DNA from: Myxococcaceae bacterium
GTDB taxonomy: Bacteria > Myxococcota > Myxococcia > Myxococcales > Myxococcaceae
Assembly: GCA_004173515.1 (NCBI GenBank)
Contig: SECN01000316.1
Coordinates: 1 to 37,366, forward strand
Reading direction: 5' to 3'
DNA length: 37,366 bases
Made by a program: the position numbers and the translations under genes. The notes beneath the pieces were generated by a model that was not told the origin of the DNA, made no database searches, and saw only the letters and a program-made list of their open reading frames with translations. Below, in pieces: positions 14,344 to 25,300 of the stretch. Position 1 is the stretch's first letter; every line of letters starts with the position of its first letter.

Positions 14344-16245
14344 GTGGCTCAGGAGAATGGAAGCGGTGGATCGCGTCCGGGTGGACGGGGTCCTGACGGG
14401 GGCGCGCCGGGTCAGGGGCCTCGCCGTGACGGGCCGGGTGGTTTCGGCGGTCGTGGTGGTGGTCCTGGCGGCGGTGGCCGTGGTGATGGGCGCGGGCGGG
14501 GCGAAGGCCGTGGCCGCGACCGTGATGCGGGTCCGGTGGGTCCGGGCCAGCGCGTCATCGCCGAGCTGAGCGTGCTGGAGAAGGCGCTCTCCAAGAACGA
14601 TTTTGGCGCGGAGAAGGGTCCGCTGGAGGCCATCGTCCGCTCGCTGCGGCCCATGAACCTCAAGTCGCTGGACGACCTGGACCTCAACACGCGCGGCCGG
14701 CTCATCACCACGATGCTGCGCGTGCAGCGGCAGCCCAAGCCGGCCCTGCCAGAAGCGGGCGCCGAGTCCGCGGCTCCGGAAGCGGCGGCGACGACGGAAG
14801 GCACCGAGTCCGCGGCTCCGGCCGAAGCGTCCTCGGAGGCTCCTGCCGCCGAAGGCGCGGCCGAGGGTTCCGCTGCCTCCGAGGCGGCTCCCGCGGCTCC
14901 GGCCGTGGATCCCGCGAAGGAGAAGCACGGGGCCTGGCTGGATGTGATGACGCTGGTGGGGCGCGTGTGGCGCGCCGCGGGTGACCGCGAGCGTTCGCAG
15001 GCGGCATTCACGCTGAGCGGTCGCGAGCCGACGCCGGAGCCCGAGGCTCCTGCCCGGAGCGAGGCCCCGCGCGAGCGTTCCGAGCGTCCGGAGCGGGGTG
15101 GTCCTGGCGAGCGCCGGGAGCGTTCCGAGCGTCCTCCCCGTGGGGACCGTCCGGAGCGTGGCGCCGCCGGCGCCGGCGAGCGTCGTGAGCGTCCGCCCCG
15201 GGCCGAGCGTCCGGAGCGTGGCGAGCGTCCGGCCCGCGGTGAGCGCCCCGAGCGCGCGCCGATGCCGGAGCTGACGGGTGACTGGAAGGAGCAGGCGACC
15301 CAACTGGAAGGCCTGGGCCGCACGCGCGACGCGGCGCGACTGCATGAGCGCAACAACGGCTTCGCGGACGCCACCCGCCTGTTCGAGGCGGGCGGGGACC
15401 TGAAGAGCGCGCTGCGCACGGCGCTGGCCGGGCAGGACAACGAAGCGGCCCGCCGCCTCGTGGGCACACTGCCTCCGGATCAGATCGGCCCCACGCTGGA
15501 GAAGGCCGGTGCGTACGAGCTCCTCATGGAGCACTACGTCGCCAAGGCCGACTTCGAGAACGTCGCCCGCCTCTACGAGCGCGCGCGCCAGTTCGACCAG
15601 GCGGCGCTCGCGTACGAGCGCGCCAACAAGCTGACCCTGGCGCGCAAGGCGTACGAGCGCGCGCGGGATCTGCCGAGCGCCAACCGCATCCGGAACCTGG
15701 AAGTGAAGGCCCTGGTGGAGCGTGGCGACCGTCTGGGCGCCGCGACCCTGCTGGTCGCCGTGGGCCAGCGGCGTGAAGCGGTGGAGGTGCTGAGCCCCCT
15801 GCCTCCGCCCAAGGCGTTCCATTTCATGCAGCGGCTCACCCTCGAGGACGAGGCCAAGGAGCTGGCGCAGCGTGAGCTGGCGCGCGCCGAACAGGAGCAG
15901 AAGCCCGCCGGCCGTGCCCGGTGGCTGGAGCTGCTGGGCGACACGGCCGCCGCGGCGGAGACGTGGACGCAGGCGGGCCGCAAGGACAAGGCGCTGCCCC
16001 TGTACGAGAAGCTGGGCGACCTGCCTCGCGCCGCGCAGCTCGCCGAGGAGCTGCAGCAGAAGGACAAGGCCGTCGCGCTGTACACGCAGCTCAACGACAG
16101 CGCGGGCCTGGAGCGGGCGAAGGCCCTGCCCGACGCCCCGGCCACGCCCCCCGCGGCGGACAAGTCGGACGCCGGTGACGACGCGGATGGCGCGGCGGCA
16201 TCGACGGAAAATGCTTCCTCGGCTGGCGAGCAAGAAAGCCAATAA
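14344..16245 (+). CDS. TPR protein with RG-rich and RERSERP-repeat disordered regions, in the glt cluster
   Basis: This 633-aa protein has no signal peptide and is probably cytoplasmic. Residues 1-65 are almost only Gly, Arg, Pro, Asp and Gln (RGRGEGRGRDRD), like an RGG/RG region. A short ordered stretch follows (VIAELSVLEKALSKNDFGAEKG to MLRVQRQ), then a Pro/Ala/Glu linker, then about 65 residues of RERSERPERG-type repeats (239-305). From about residue 315 TPR-like helix pairs appear (DWKEQATQLEGLGRTRDAARLHERNNGFADATRLFEAGGDLKSAL; YEKLGDLPRAAQLAEELQQKDKAVALYTQL). The GTG start at 14344 is supported by GGGAG 6 nt upstream and the 12-nt spacing to gltH. M. xanthus also has non-core genes at this position. 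The function is not known to me. Confidence 0.85.
   Translation: MAQENGSGGSRPGGRGPDGGAPGQGPRRDGPGGFGGRGGGPGGGGRGDGRGRGEGRGRDRDAGPVGPGQRVIAELSVLEKALSKNDFGAEKGPLEAIVRSLRPMNLKSLDDLDLNTRGRLITTMLRVQRQPKPALPEAGAESAAPEAAATTEGTESAAPAEASSEAPAAEGAAEGSAASEAAPAAPAVDPAKEKHGAWLDVMTLVGRVWRAAGDRERSQAAFTLSGREPTPEPEAPARSEAPRERSERPERGGPGERRERSERPPRGDRPERGAAGAGERRERPPRAERPERGERPARGERPERAPMPELTGDWKEQATQLEGLGRTRDAARLHERNNGFADATRLFEAGGDLKSALRTALAGQDNEAARRLVGTLPPDQIGPTLEKAGAYELLMEHYVAKADFENVARLYERARQFDQAALAYERANKLTLARKAYERARDLPSANRIRNLEVKALVERGDRLGAATLLVAVGQRREAVEVLSPLPPPKAFHFMQRLTLEDEAKELAQRELARAEQEQKPAGRARWLELLGDTAAAAETWTQAGRKDKALPLYEKLGDLPRAAQLAEELQQKDKAVALYTQLNDSAGLERAKALPDAPATPPAADKSDAGDDADGAAASTENASSAGEQESQ
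15061..15255 (+). repeat. Degenerate in-frame repeat coding RERSERPERG-type units
   Basis: GAGCGT(T/C)C(C/G)-like units recur about every 9-15 nt and encode alternating Arg-Glu-Arg-Ser/Pro. The tract makes a densely charged segment in which acidic and basic residues alternate. Such repeats often change length between strains. Confidence 0.75.
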
Positions 16246-16273
16246 ATCCCATCGGTTGACGGGTTTTGCGCGA

Positions 16274-16303
16274 TTGCCCGGGGGCGCCCGCGGCCGGTAC
16301 ACT
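16274..16303 (+). promoter_or_regulatory. Possible promoter embedded in the palindrome before gltI
   Basis: TTGCCC (16274-16279), an 18-nt spacer and TACACT (16298-16303) resemble a sigma-70 promoter, and the -10 equals that proposed for lysC. The TACACT is exactly the loop of the large inverted repeat at 16279-16322. The same bases could therefore be a promoter with a dyad operator or only a terminator loop. The spacer's high GC content argues against strong activity. Confidence 0.25.
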
Positions 16304-16322
16304 CCGGCCGCTGGCGCCCTCG
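16279..16322 (+). terminator. Near-perfect 19-bp hairpin immediately upstream of gltI
   Basis: The left arm 16279-16297 (CGGGGGCGCC, C, GCGGCCGG) pairs with the right arm 16304-16322 (CCGGCCGC, T, GGCGCCCTCG). There is one C/T mismatch and one G-U pair, and the loop is TACACT. TTTCATTC follows, and the gltI ATG is 30 nt further on. The form is that of an intrinsic terminator or attenuator. As duplex DNA it is also a large dyad that a regulator could bind. Confidence 0.65.
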
Positions 16323-16352
16323 TTTCATTCACCCCCCTGGCCCCCGAGCATC

Positions 16353-19300
16353 ATGGAACTGCCTTCCACCCCTGCGCGTCCCACGCTGCGTGTGACCGAT
16401 GACCGCTCCTTCGTCGAGACCGAAGCGGCCCTGGAGAAATCAGGCCGGGTCGAGGAGCTGATCCGCCTGTACGAGGGGCGCTCGAGGGACGTGCCCACGG
16501 AAGAGGCGGCGCGACTGTTGTGCCGCGCGGCGGAGCTCGCGCACGAGCGGCAGCGCAATGCCGTGCGCGCGGAGGATCTGCTCAAGCGCGCGCTGCTGGT
16601 GGCGAAGGATCCGATGCCGGCGCTGCGCGGTCTCAAGCGGCTGCATGAGATCCGCCAGGATTCGACGTCGTTGGTGGACGTGCTGGAGCGGTTGGGCGCC
16701 GCGACCCAGGGCGATGAGAGCGCGGGCCATTACCTGAAGGCCGCGGACCTGTACGAGCAGAAGCTCTTCCGGCGCGATCGCGCGGTGCTGTGCCTGCAGC
16801 GCGCTGCGCGGGTGAAGCCGGACCGTGCGACGTTCCGGCGCGTGCGGCAGTTGCTGCTCAGCGAGGAGCGCTTCCAGCCGGCCTTCGAGGCGCTGCAGCG
16901 GGAGCGCGCGGCGCTGGGCGACGCGGGCATGGCGGAGGAGTACGCCGGGCTCGCGGAGCGGCTGGTGGATGATCCCACCGAGCACGGGCTGGCGCAGCAG
17001 GTGCTGGACGTGGCGCGGGAGTTGGATCCGCAGAACGCGCGCGCGGAGAAGGCCACCCGCGCGATGCAGCGCTTCGAGCAGGTGTGGCGCGACAAGGTGC
17101 GCATGCTGCGAGGCATGTCGCTGGAGGAGCGCGACCGCAAGAGCGCGGCGCGGCTGTCGCTGCTCGTGGCGAAGCTGTTCGCCTGGTACGAGCCGACCGC
17201 CACCGGCAAGGTGAAGGAGGCGTTGGACCGCTGCTTCCTGCTGTGGCCGGGCATGCCCGAGGCGCTCACGCTCATCGAGCGGATGGCGGCGCGAGCGGGA
17301 GACCATGGTCCGGCCATCGTGCAGTTGGAGACGATGGCGGGCGAGGCGCGCGACCGCACGGCGCAGGTGGACCTGTGGCTGCGCGTGGGCACGCTCAAGC
17401 TGGGGCGGATGAACGACGCGGCCGGAGCGCTGGTCGCCTTCGAGAAGGCCGTGGCGGCGGATGCGTCGCGCGCGGACGCGGCCAGCCTCGCCGCGGAGCT
17501 GATGCTGGGCCAGGAGCGCTACCTGGAAGCGGTGGCCACGCTGGAGCGCTACCTGGGCACGGTGAAGGACCGCGCGCAGCAGGCGAGCCTGCGGCTGAGG
17601 CTGGCGGACCTGTGCATGCAGCAGTTGAAGGACTCGGACGCGGCGCGCGAGCACCTGGAAGCGGCGCTCAAGCTGGAGCCCACCAACGCGCTCGCGGCCT
17701 TCCAGCTTTCGCGCCTGCTGGCGGAAGACGAGAAGCTGGACGAAGTGCTGCCGCTCCTGGAGCTGGCCATGCTCGCGCCGCGTCCGCGCGCCGAGCGCGT
17801 GGCGTTCTGCGAAGCGCTGGCGTTGATGTTCGAGGAGCAGGAGAACGAGCGCGGCGCCTTCGAGGTGCTGGCGCGCGCGCTGGAGCTGGAGCCGGGACGG
17901 CCGCTCCTGCTCAACACCCGCGTGGCGCGAGGTGCTCTCGCGCGTGCCGGGGGATTCGGCGGCGAGCGAGGCCGTGAAGTCGCTGCAGGCGGTCGCGGCG
18001 CTGGCGGATGATCCGAAGACGCGGCTGGAGACGGACATCGCGCGGCGCGAGGCTGCGGGCGCGCCCCCGGAGGAGCTGGAAGCGCTGGTGCGTCAGTGGG
18101 TGCAGCTTGCGCCCGAGGATGCCCAGGCGGTGCAGCGGCTGCAGGCCCTGTGCGTGGCGCTGTCGAAGTTCGAGGAGGCCGCATCGCTGGCGGGCAAGCT
18201 CGCGACGCTGGCCGAGTCGCAGCTCGAGCGCAACGAGTGGACCGCGCGGCAGGCGAAGCTGTACGCGGAGCGGCTGAACCGCCAGGAGGACGCGGCGGAC
18301 CTGTTCCTGGCGCTGCTCACGGAGAACGTCTCCACCGGCGTGGTGGTGGGCGGCCTGGAGCGGCTGGCGGCTGGCGGGGTGCGCACGGTCGCGCTGACCG
18401 AGGCGCTGGCGAACCACTACGGCCGCACGGGCGATCATCAGCGGCAGGTGGCGGCACTCCAGCAGCAGCTGGACTCCACGACGGACGCGGCGACGCGCAA
18501 GCGGTTGCTGACGGTGCTGGCGAGCATCCACGAGAAGCAGCTCGCGGACAGCCGGGCCGCCTTCGACACGCGGCTGCGCATGGTGCGCGAGGAGCCGAAG
18601 GACGAAGCGGGGCGCGCGGAGACGGCGCGGCTCGCGCGCGACCTGTCCGCCCACGCGGAGCTGGGCCGGGTGCTGCGCACGCTCGCCACGGAGGCCGAGG
18701 ATCCGGCGCTGGCCGTGCAGTTGCTCTCCGAGGCGTCGGTGCTGGCGGAAGAGGGCGGGATGGCGGCGGAGGCCATCACCGCGCTGGAGGCCGCGCTGTC
18801 GCGCGCGCCCGAGGCGCCGCAGGTGCTCCAGCGCCTCGTCAGGTTGTACGGACGGGCGGGCCGCTCGGCGGACGCGGAGACGCTGCTGCGCAAGCGCATC
18901 CACGCCACGCGCGGGCCGGAACGTCTGGAGCTGTTGCTGCGCCTCGTGGAACTCAACGTGGAGCTGGGCCGTCCGCTGCAGGCCGCGGAGGCGCTCCAGT
19001 CCGCCATCACCCATGGCGCGGAGGAGGGCCGGCACCTGCCGCGCCTCGCCGAACTCTATGAGAAGGCGGGCATGGACCGCGAGCTGGGGGACACCCTGGC
19101 GCGGATGATCGGGCTCGCGGAGACGGCCGGCGACGCGGACCACGTGTCGCGGCTGAAGCTGCGTCGCGCGCAGTTGCTGCAGGGTTCGCAGGACGGCAGC
19201 GCGGAGGCGGTGCAGAGCTACGGGGACCTGCTGCGGCAGCGTCCGTCGGATCCGGACGCGCTCGCGGCGCTGGAGGCGATGCTGGCCTCGGGCCCGTCGC

Positions 19301-22300
19301 GCGAGGCGGCGGCGCGCGCGCTGATCCCCGCGTACGAGCGCACCAAGGAGCACCGCAAGCTGGTGGCGACGCTGGACGTGCTCGCCGAAGTGGCACGCGA
19401 CGACGCGGGCCGCGTGCAGGCGCTGCGCTCCGCGGCCCAGGTGCACCTGGCGCACCTGCGGCAGCCGGAGCTGGCCTTCGCGTCGCTGGCCCGGGCGCTG
19501 CGCATGGCCCCGGCGGACGCGGGCCTGCGGGCCGCCGCGCGTCAGGCCGCGGAGGACGCGGACTCGCTCGACAGCTTCGCGGAGATCATCAGCGAGCTGA
19601 CGGAAGAGGGCGACGTCGGCCCGGCCCGCGCGGCGCTGCTGCGCGAGCTGGCGGAAGTGCAGGAGAAGAAGCTCGACGACCGGCCCGGGGCGGTGAAGGC
19701 CCTGCGCGCGCTGCTGGTGCTGGAGCCGGGCAACCTCGACAGCCTGCGGGCGCTGCAGCGGTTGCACCGCGCGGGCGAGGAGTGGGCGGCGCTGGCGGAG
19801 GTGCTGGAGAAGCTGGCGGTGGCCACGCAGGAGCCCGCGGATCAGCTCGTGTGCCTGCGCGAGGCCGCGCTGCTGCACGAGACGAAGCTCACCGACAAGG
19901 AGAGCGCCGCCGCCGCCTGGCGCGCCATCGCGGAGCGCGACCCCGCGCAGCGCGAGGCCGCCACCGCGTTGGACCGGCTCTACACGGACCTCAACCGCTC
20001 CAAGGACCTGGCGTGGACGCTCGCGCTGCGGCGCAACCAGGAGGGGCAGAGCCCCCAGGGCCGCGAGGTGTCCTTCCGTCTGGCGGAGCTGCAGCGCACG
20101 GAGCTGGACGACTCGAACGCGGCGCTGGGGCTCTACAAGCGCATCCTGACCGAGGACCCCGGCCATCCGGGCGCGCGCGCCGCGCTGGAGGCCTGGGTGA
20201 AGGCGGCGGTGCCCATGAGCGGGGCGGCGCTGGAGGTGCTGGACAAGGTGCTCCTGCAGGTGGGTGACCATGCCCGCCGCGTGGCGCTGCGCGAGACGCG
20301 GATGGAGTCCGCGCTCACGGTGGAGAAGATCATCCTCGCGGGGGAGATCCGCCGCATCTACGAGCGCGACATGCAGCAGCCGTCGCTCGCGTTCATGGGA
20401 GATCTACGAGAGCGCCGCGGTGGACCTGGCCTCCGGCGATCCGGTGGCGCTGGACCTGCTGCGCCGCTCGGCGGAGCTGCGCGAGAGCCTGGATCAGCCC
20501 GAGGAGGCCACGCGCCTCTGGAAGAACCTGCTGTCGGATGCGCCGCAGGACCGTCAGGCGCTGGAGGCGCTGTCCCGGCTGTACGAGAAGGGCCAGAACG
20601 CCAAGAGCCTGTCGGAGGTCTACGCCCGTCAGGCGCAGCTCGCCACCGATCCGGAGACGCGGCTGGGCCTGCTGCTCAAGGCCGGCGAGGCCTACGCGAA
20701 CTCCGGCGAGGACGCGAAGGCCATCGAGGTCCTCCGCTCGGCGCTGGCGCTGAGCAAGGTCCCGGAAGGACTGCTCGCGCTCGACAAGCTGTACGCCAAG
20801 ACGCGCCGCTTCGTGGAGCAGGCGGACGTGTTGGATCAGCTCGCCGAACTCGCGTCCGACGAGCCGGGCCGCCGTGCGTACCTGCTGCGCCGCGCGCAGT
20901 TGCTGGAGAAGGAGGTCGGCCCCTCCGAGGCGCTGCCCGTGTACCGGCGGCTGCTGGAGCTGTCGCCGGGCGACGGCCAGGTGGTGGCGGGCCTGGAGCG
21001 CCTGCTCGCGCATGACGGGCCCCGGCTGGAAGCGGCGCGTCTGTTGGAGCCCGTGTACCGCGGCCTCAACGACACGCGGAAGCTGGTGGACGTGCTGGAG
21101 GTGCTCCTGCCCGGAGTGCCGCCGGAGAAGCGGCTGGAGCGTCTGCAGGAGATCGCCATCCTGCGCGAGGGTCTGGGCCAGACGTCGCTCGCCTTCGTCG
21201 CGCGCCTGCGTGCGTTCAACGAGCAGCCGGCGGAAGCCACCGTGCGCGACGAGCTGGAGCGGCTCGCGGCCGACTCGGGCTCTTTCGAGGAGGTGGCGGC
21301 GGCCTACGAGGATCAGCTGGAGCGCGACCCCGCGGAGCCCCTCGCGGGCGACCTGTGGCGGCGGCTCGCGGCCATCTACGACAACCGCCTGAAGCGCTAC
21401 GACCTGGCGGTGCGCGCGTGGGAGCAGGTGAGCCGGCGCGACCCGTTGAACAAGACGGTGCTGGAGGCCATCGCGCGCGTGCATCGCCGCACGGCCGCGC
21501 ACCGGGAGCTGGCGCTGGTCATGCGCCGGCAGGTGGCGGCGGAGGGCAATTCCGCCACGCAGGTGAACCTGCTCTTCGAGCTGGCGCACCTGGCCGAGGA
21601 GACGCTGGCGGACAAGTCGCTCGCGGCGCAGGCCTACCGCGAGGTGCTGGAGCGCCGGCCGGAGAACGCCAACGCGCTGAAGCTCCTGGGCCGCGTGCTC
21701 GCGGACATGGAGCGCTGGGCGGAGCTCGCGCAGCACGTCGAGCGTGAAATCCAGATGGCGGATGCGCGCGACGCGCAGGAAGAGGCGTCCGACCTGCGGG
21801 TGCGCCTGGGCCGTCTGAAGGTCTCCCGCCTGGATGATCCGCGCGGCGCCCTGGAGCTGTACCAGGCGGTCCTGGCGCGACGCGCGGGCCACCCGGGCGC
21901 GGTGGGCGCGCTGGAGGAGCTGGCGCGGTCGGAGAGCCCGCTTCGAGGCGCGGCGGCCAGTGCGCTGGAGCCCGTCTTCGCTTCGGTGGGCAACCACCTG
22001 AAGCAGGTGGAGATGCTGGAGTCGCGCGCCTCCGCGGAGGCCGTGCCGCAGGAGCGGGCCGCGCTCTTGCGCCGCATCTCGGAGATCTACGCCACCGCGC
22101 TGGAGAACGCGGAGATGGCGTTCCTGTCGGCCACGCGCGCGTTGCGTGAGCTGCCGGAGGATCCGCGCTCGCTGGAGCTGTGCGTCTCGCTGGTGGACAA
22201 GGCGGAGGCGCCCGAGGAGCTGTGCGCGGTGCTGGTGGAGGTCGCGCCCAAGGCGGGCGACGCCGCCCGGGCGGAGCTGTACCGCGCGCTTGCGAGGCTC

Positions 22301-25300
22301 CAGGTGGACCTGGGCGAGCCGGCCGAAGCGCTGGCATCGTGGAAGCGGGTGCTGGAACTCAAGCCCACGGACAACGAAGCGCTGGATGGCACCGCGCGGC
22401 TGGTGGCGTCGCAGGGCCGTCCTTCGGAGCTGCTGGAAGTGCTGCGGCGTCAGCTCGCGCTGTCGGAGGATCCGGCGCGTCGCGCCACGGTGCTCTTCCA
22501 GATTGGCGCGTTGCAGGAGGAGCAGCTCAAGGACACGTTGGGCGCGCTGGCCACGTTCCGGCGCCTGCTGGAGCTCAAGCCGGATGACGCCGCCGCGCTC
22601 GCGCGGATGGAAGGGCTCTGCGAGAAGCAGGAGCGTTGGCCGGAGCTCGCGGACGTCCTCGCGCGGCGCATCGCGCTGATGCCGACGGAGGAGGGACTGG
22701 AGCTGAAGTTCCGCCTCGCGACGGTGCGCGAGTCCAAGCTGCTCGACAAGGTGGGCGCGCTGGCGCTGTACGGCGAAGTGCTGTCGGTGCAGCCCAACCA
22801 CCCGGGCGCGGTGGGCCGCATGGAAGCGCTGGTGGCGCGCGAGCCCCAGAACCTGCTGGCGGTGGAGACCTTGCTGCGCGCCTTCCGCGCGAGCGGCGAC
22901 GTCACGCGACTGGCGCAGTTGATTGAAACGCGCGTGGGCGTGTCCCCGGACGCGGTCGAGCGCAAGCAGCTGCTCGGCGACCTGGCCACCCTGCGCGAGA
23001 CGCAGGGCGAGAGCGAGCTGGCCTTCCTCGCGCTCTACCGTGGCTTCAAGGAGGATCCGAACGACGGCGAGGTCCGCCGCCGGCTGGAGAACGCCACCGA
23101 CGTCGCGGGCAGCTACGACGAACTCGTGGTGCTCTACGAAGAGGCCCTGCCGCGCATCGCCGAGGCCGCCGACGCGGCCCAGGTGTGCCTCAAGCTGGGG
23201 CAGGTCCTGGAGACGCGCCTGCGCGACCCGGACCGCGCGGTGTCCTACTTCGAGCGTGCGCGCACGTTGCACGCCTCGGTGCAGGAGCGCTCGCTCGTCG
23301 CGTTGGATCGCCTCTACCTGCACCTGGAGGCGTGGCCGGAGCTGGCCGGCGTGCTGGAAGCGCTGGCGACCGGCGCGACCACCCCGGCGGACAAGCTGGG
23401 CTTCCTCTTCCGTCTGGGGCAGCTCTACCAGGAGCGGCTGGACAGCCCGGATCGCGCGGCGAGCGCCTACGAGGCCATCCTCGCGCTGGAGCCTGGGCAC
23501 CTCGCCTCGGCGCGATTGCTGGAAGGCATCTACGAGGGCGCGGGTGCGTCCGAGAAGCTCTACGGCATCCTGAAGCTGCAGGCGGACAAGGTCGTCGGCA
23601 GCGAGCGAGACCGCGTGCTCGGCAAGATGGCGCAGGTGTCGGCCGAGGGCCTGTCGGACCTGGGCCGCTCCATCGAGCTGTACCGCGAGCTGCTGGCGAA
23701 GAACCCGCGCAACGAGCAGGTCTTCTCCGCGCTGGAGTCGCTGTACGAGCGCGCCAACCGTCCGCAGGACCTGCGCGAGCTGCTCGAAAGCCGTCTGGCC
23801 ATCACGTTGGATCCGCGCGAGGTGGTGCGCCTCAACGAACGCCTGGGCCGCGTGGTGTACCGTCTGCTCAAGCAGCCGGAAGCGGCGGTGCCGTACTTCA
23901 AGGCGGCGTTGGATCGCGACGCGCGTCACCGGGGCGTGCTGGACACGCTGCGCGAGCTGTACGACGAGACAGGGCAGCGCGAGGAGCTGGTGGGCGTGCT
24001 GCGCCGCCTGGTCCCGCTGCAGGAGAACAGCGAGGGCGTGAAGGCGCTGCGCCTGCGCCTGGCCGAAGTGCTCGCGGGCATGGGTCGGCGCGAGGAGTCG
24101 CTGGACGCGGCCCGCCGCGCGCTGGAGGTCGAGCCGCACGTCGTCGCCGACCTGGAGCGCGTGTACGCGCTGTCCGTGTCGCTGCGCGCGTGGAACGACG
24201 CGGTGCGCGCCCTGGAACTCAAGGTCCAGGTGCACCTGCAGACCGAGGAGCGCGACCCGGCCATCGCCGCGTACTTCACGGTCGCGGAGCTGTGGGAAGG
24301 GCAGGGCGGCAAGCCCGAACTCTCCGCCGGCGCGCTGGAGAAGGTGCTGGAGCTGGACCCGGCCAACCGCACGGCCTACGAGCGCGTGTGCACGCTGTAC
24401 CGCACGCACAACGACTGGCGTGCGTACGCGACGGTGATGGACCGCTACATGCCCCACCTCGTCACCGACGAGGAAAAGCTGGCGGCCCTGCGGGAGATCG
24501 CCCGCGTGCAGGAAGAGCGCCTGGGCCAGAAGGACGTGGCCTTCCTGGCGCTGTGCCGCGCGCTGCAACTGGACGCGACGGAGGACGGCCTGCGCGAGGA
24601 AGTGGAGCGCCTCGCGGACGAGACGGGCAGCCACGAGGAGCTGGCGGCCGTCTATGAGGAGGTCGCGGACGAGCTGCCCCGGGGCCCGCTCGCGGAGCGG
24701 CTGTACGCCACGCTGGCGCGCATCCACGACACGCGCCTGGATGATCCGCAGGCCGCCGAAGCGGCGTTCCGGAAGATCCTCGAGTTCGATCCGACCAACG
24801 CCACCGCGCTGGATGGGCTGGCGGCGGTGTTCCAGCGGCGCGGCCGGGACCGCGAGTACGTCGTCGCGCTGGAGCAGAAGCTGGAGGCGGCGGGCTCCAT
24901 CGAGGCGCGCAAGGGCATCCTCAAGGAGATCGCCCGCGTCTGGGATGAGACGCTGGAGGACCCCATCGAGGCGGCCAGCGCCCTGTTGCGCGCGCTGGAG
25001 CTGGAGCCGGATCAGGAGACGCTCGGCGTCCTCACGAAGCTCTACCGTCGGGGTGGCGCCCACCGCGACGTGGCCACCACGCTGCTGCGCGCGCGCGACC
25101 TCGCGTCGTCCGCGGAAGAGCGTGCGCGCATCCAGGTGGAGGTGGCGACCGTCTACGAGCGCGACCTCAAGGACGACGAGTCCGCGGTGTCCGCGTTCCG
25201 GATGGCGTTGGAGTTCGATCCCGTCAACCGCGAGGCGCTCGAAGCGCTGGAGCGGCTGCACATCCGGTTGGATCAACCGGCGGATCTGCTTGCCATCTAC

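Noticed and set aside
13579..16332. A 917-codon minus-strand frame opposite gltH and the TPR gene
   Set aside because: Low-complexity shadow of strongly biased codons; the plus-strand genes have coherent signals and spacing.
5141..20406. GGGAGATCT beside two of the seven frame breaks (5142-5150 and 20397-20405), suggesting a restriction-site or recombination junction
   Set aside because: AGATCT also occurs at unbroken places (about 10443 and 22083) because GAG-ATC-T codes for common Glu-Ile-Tyr/Ser, and the other five breaks lack it.
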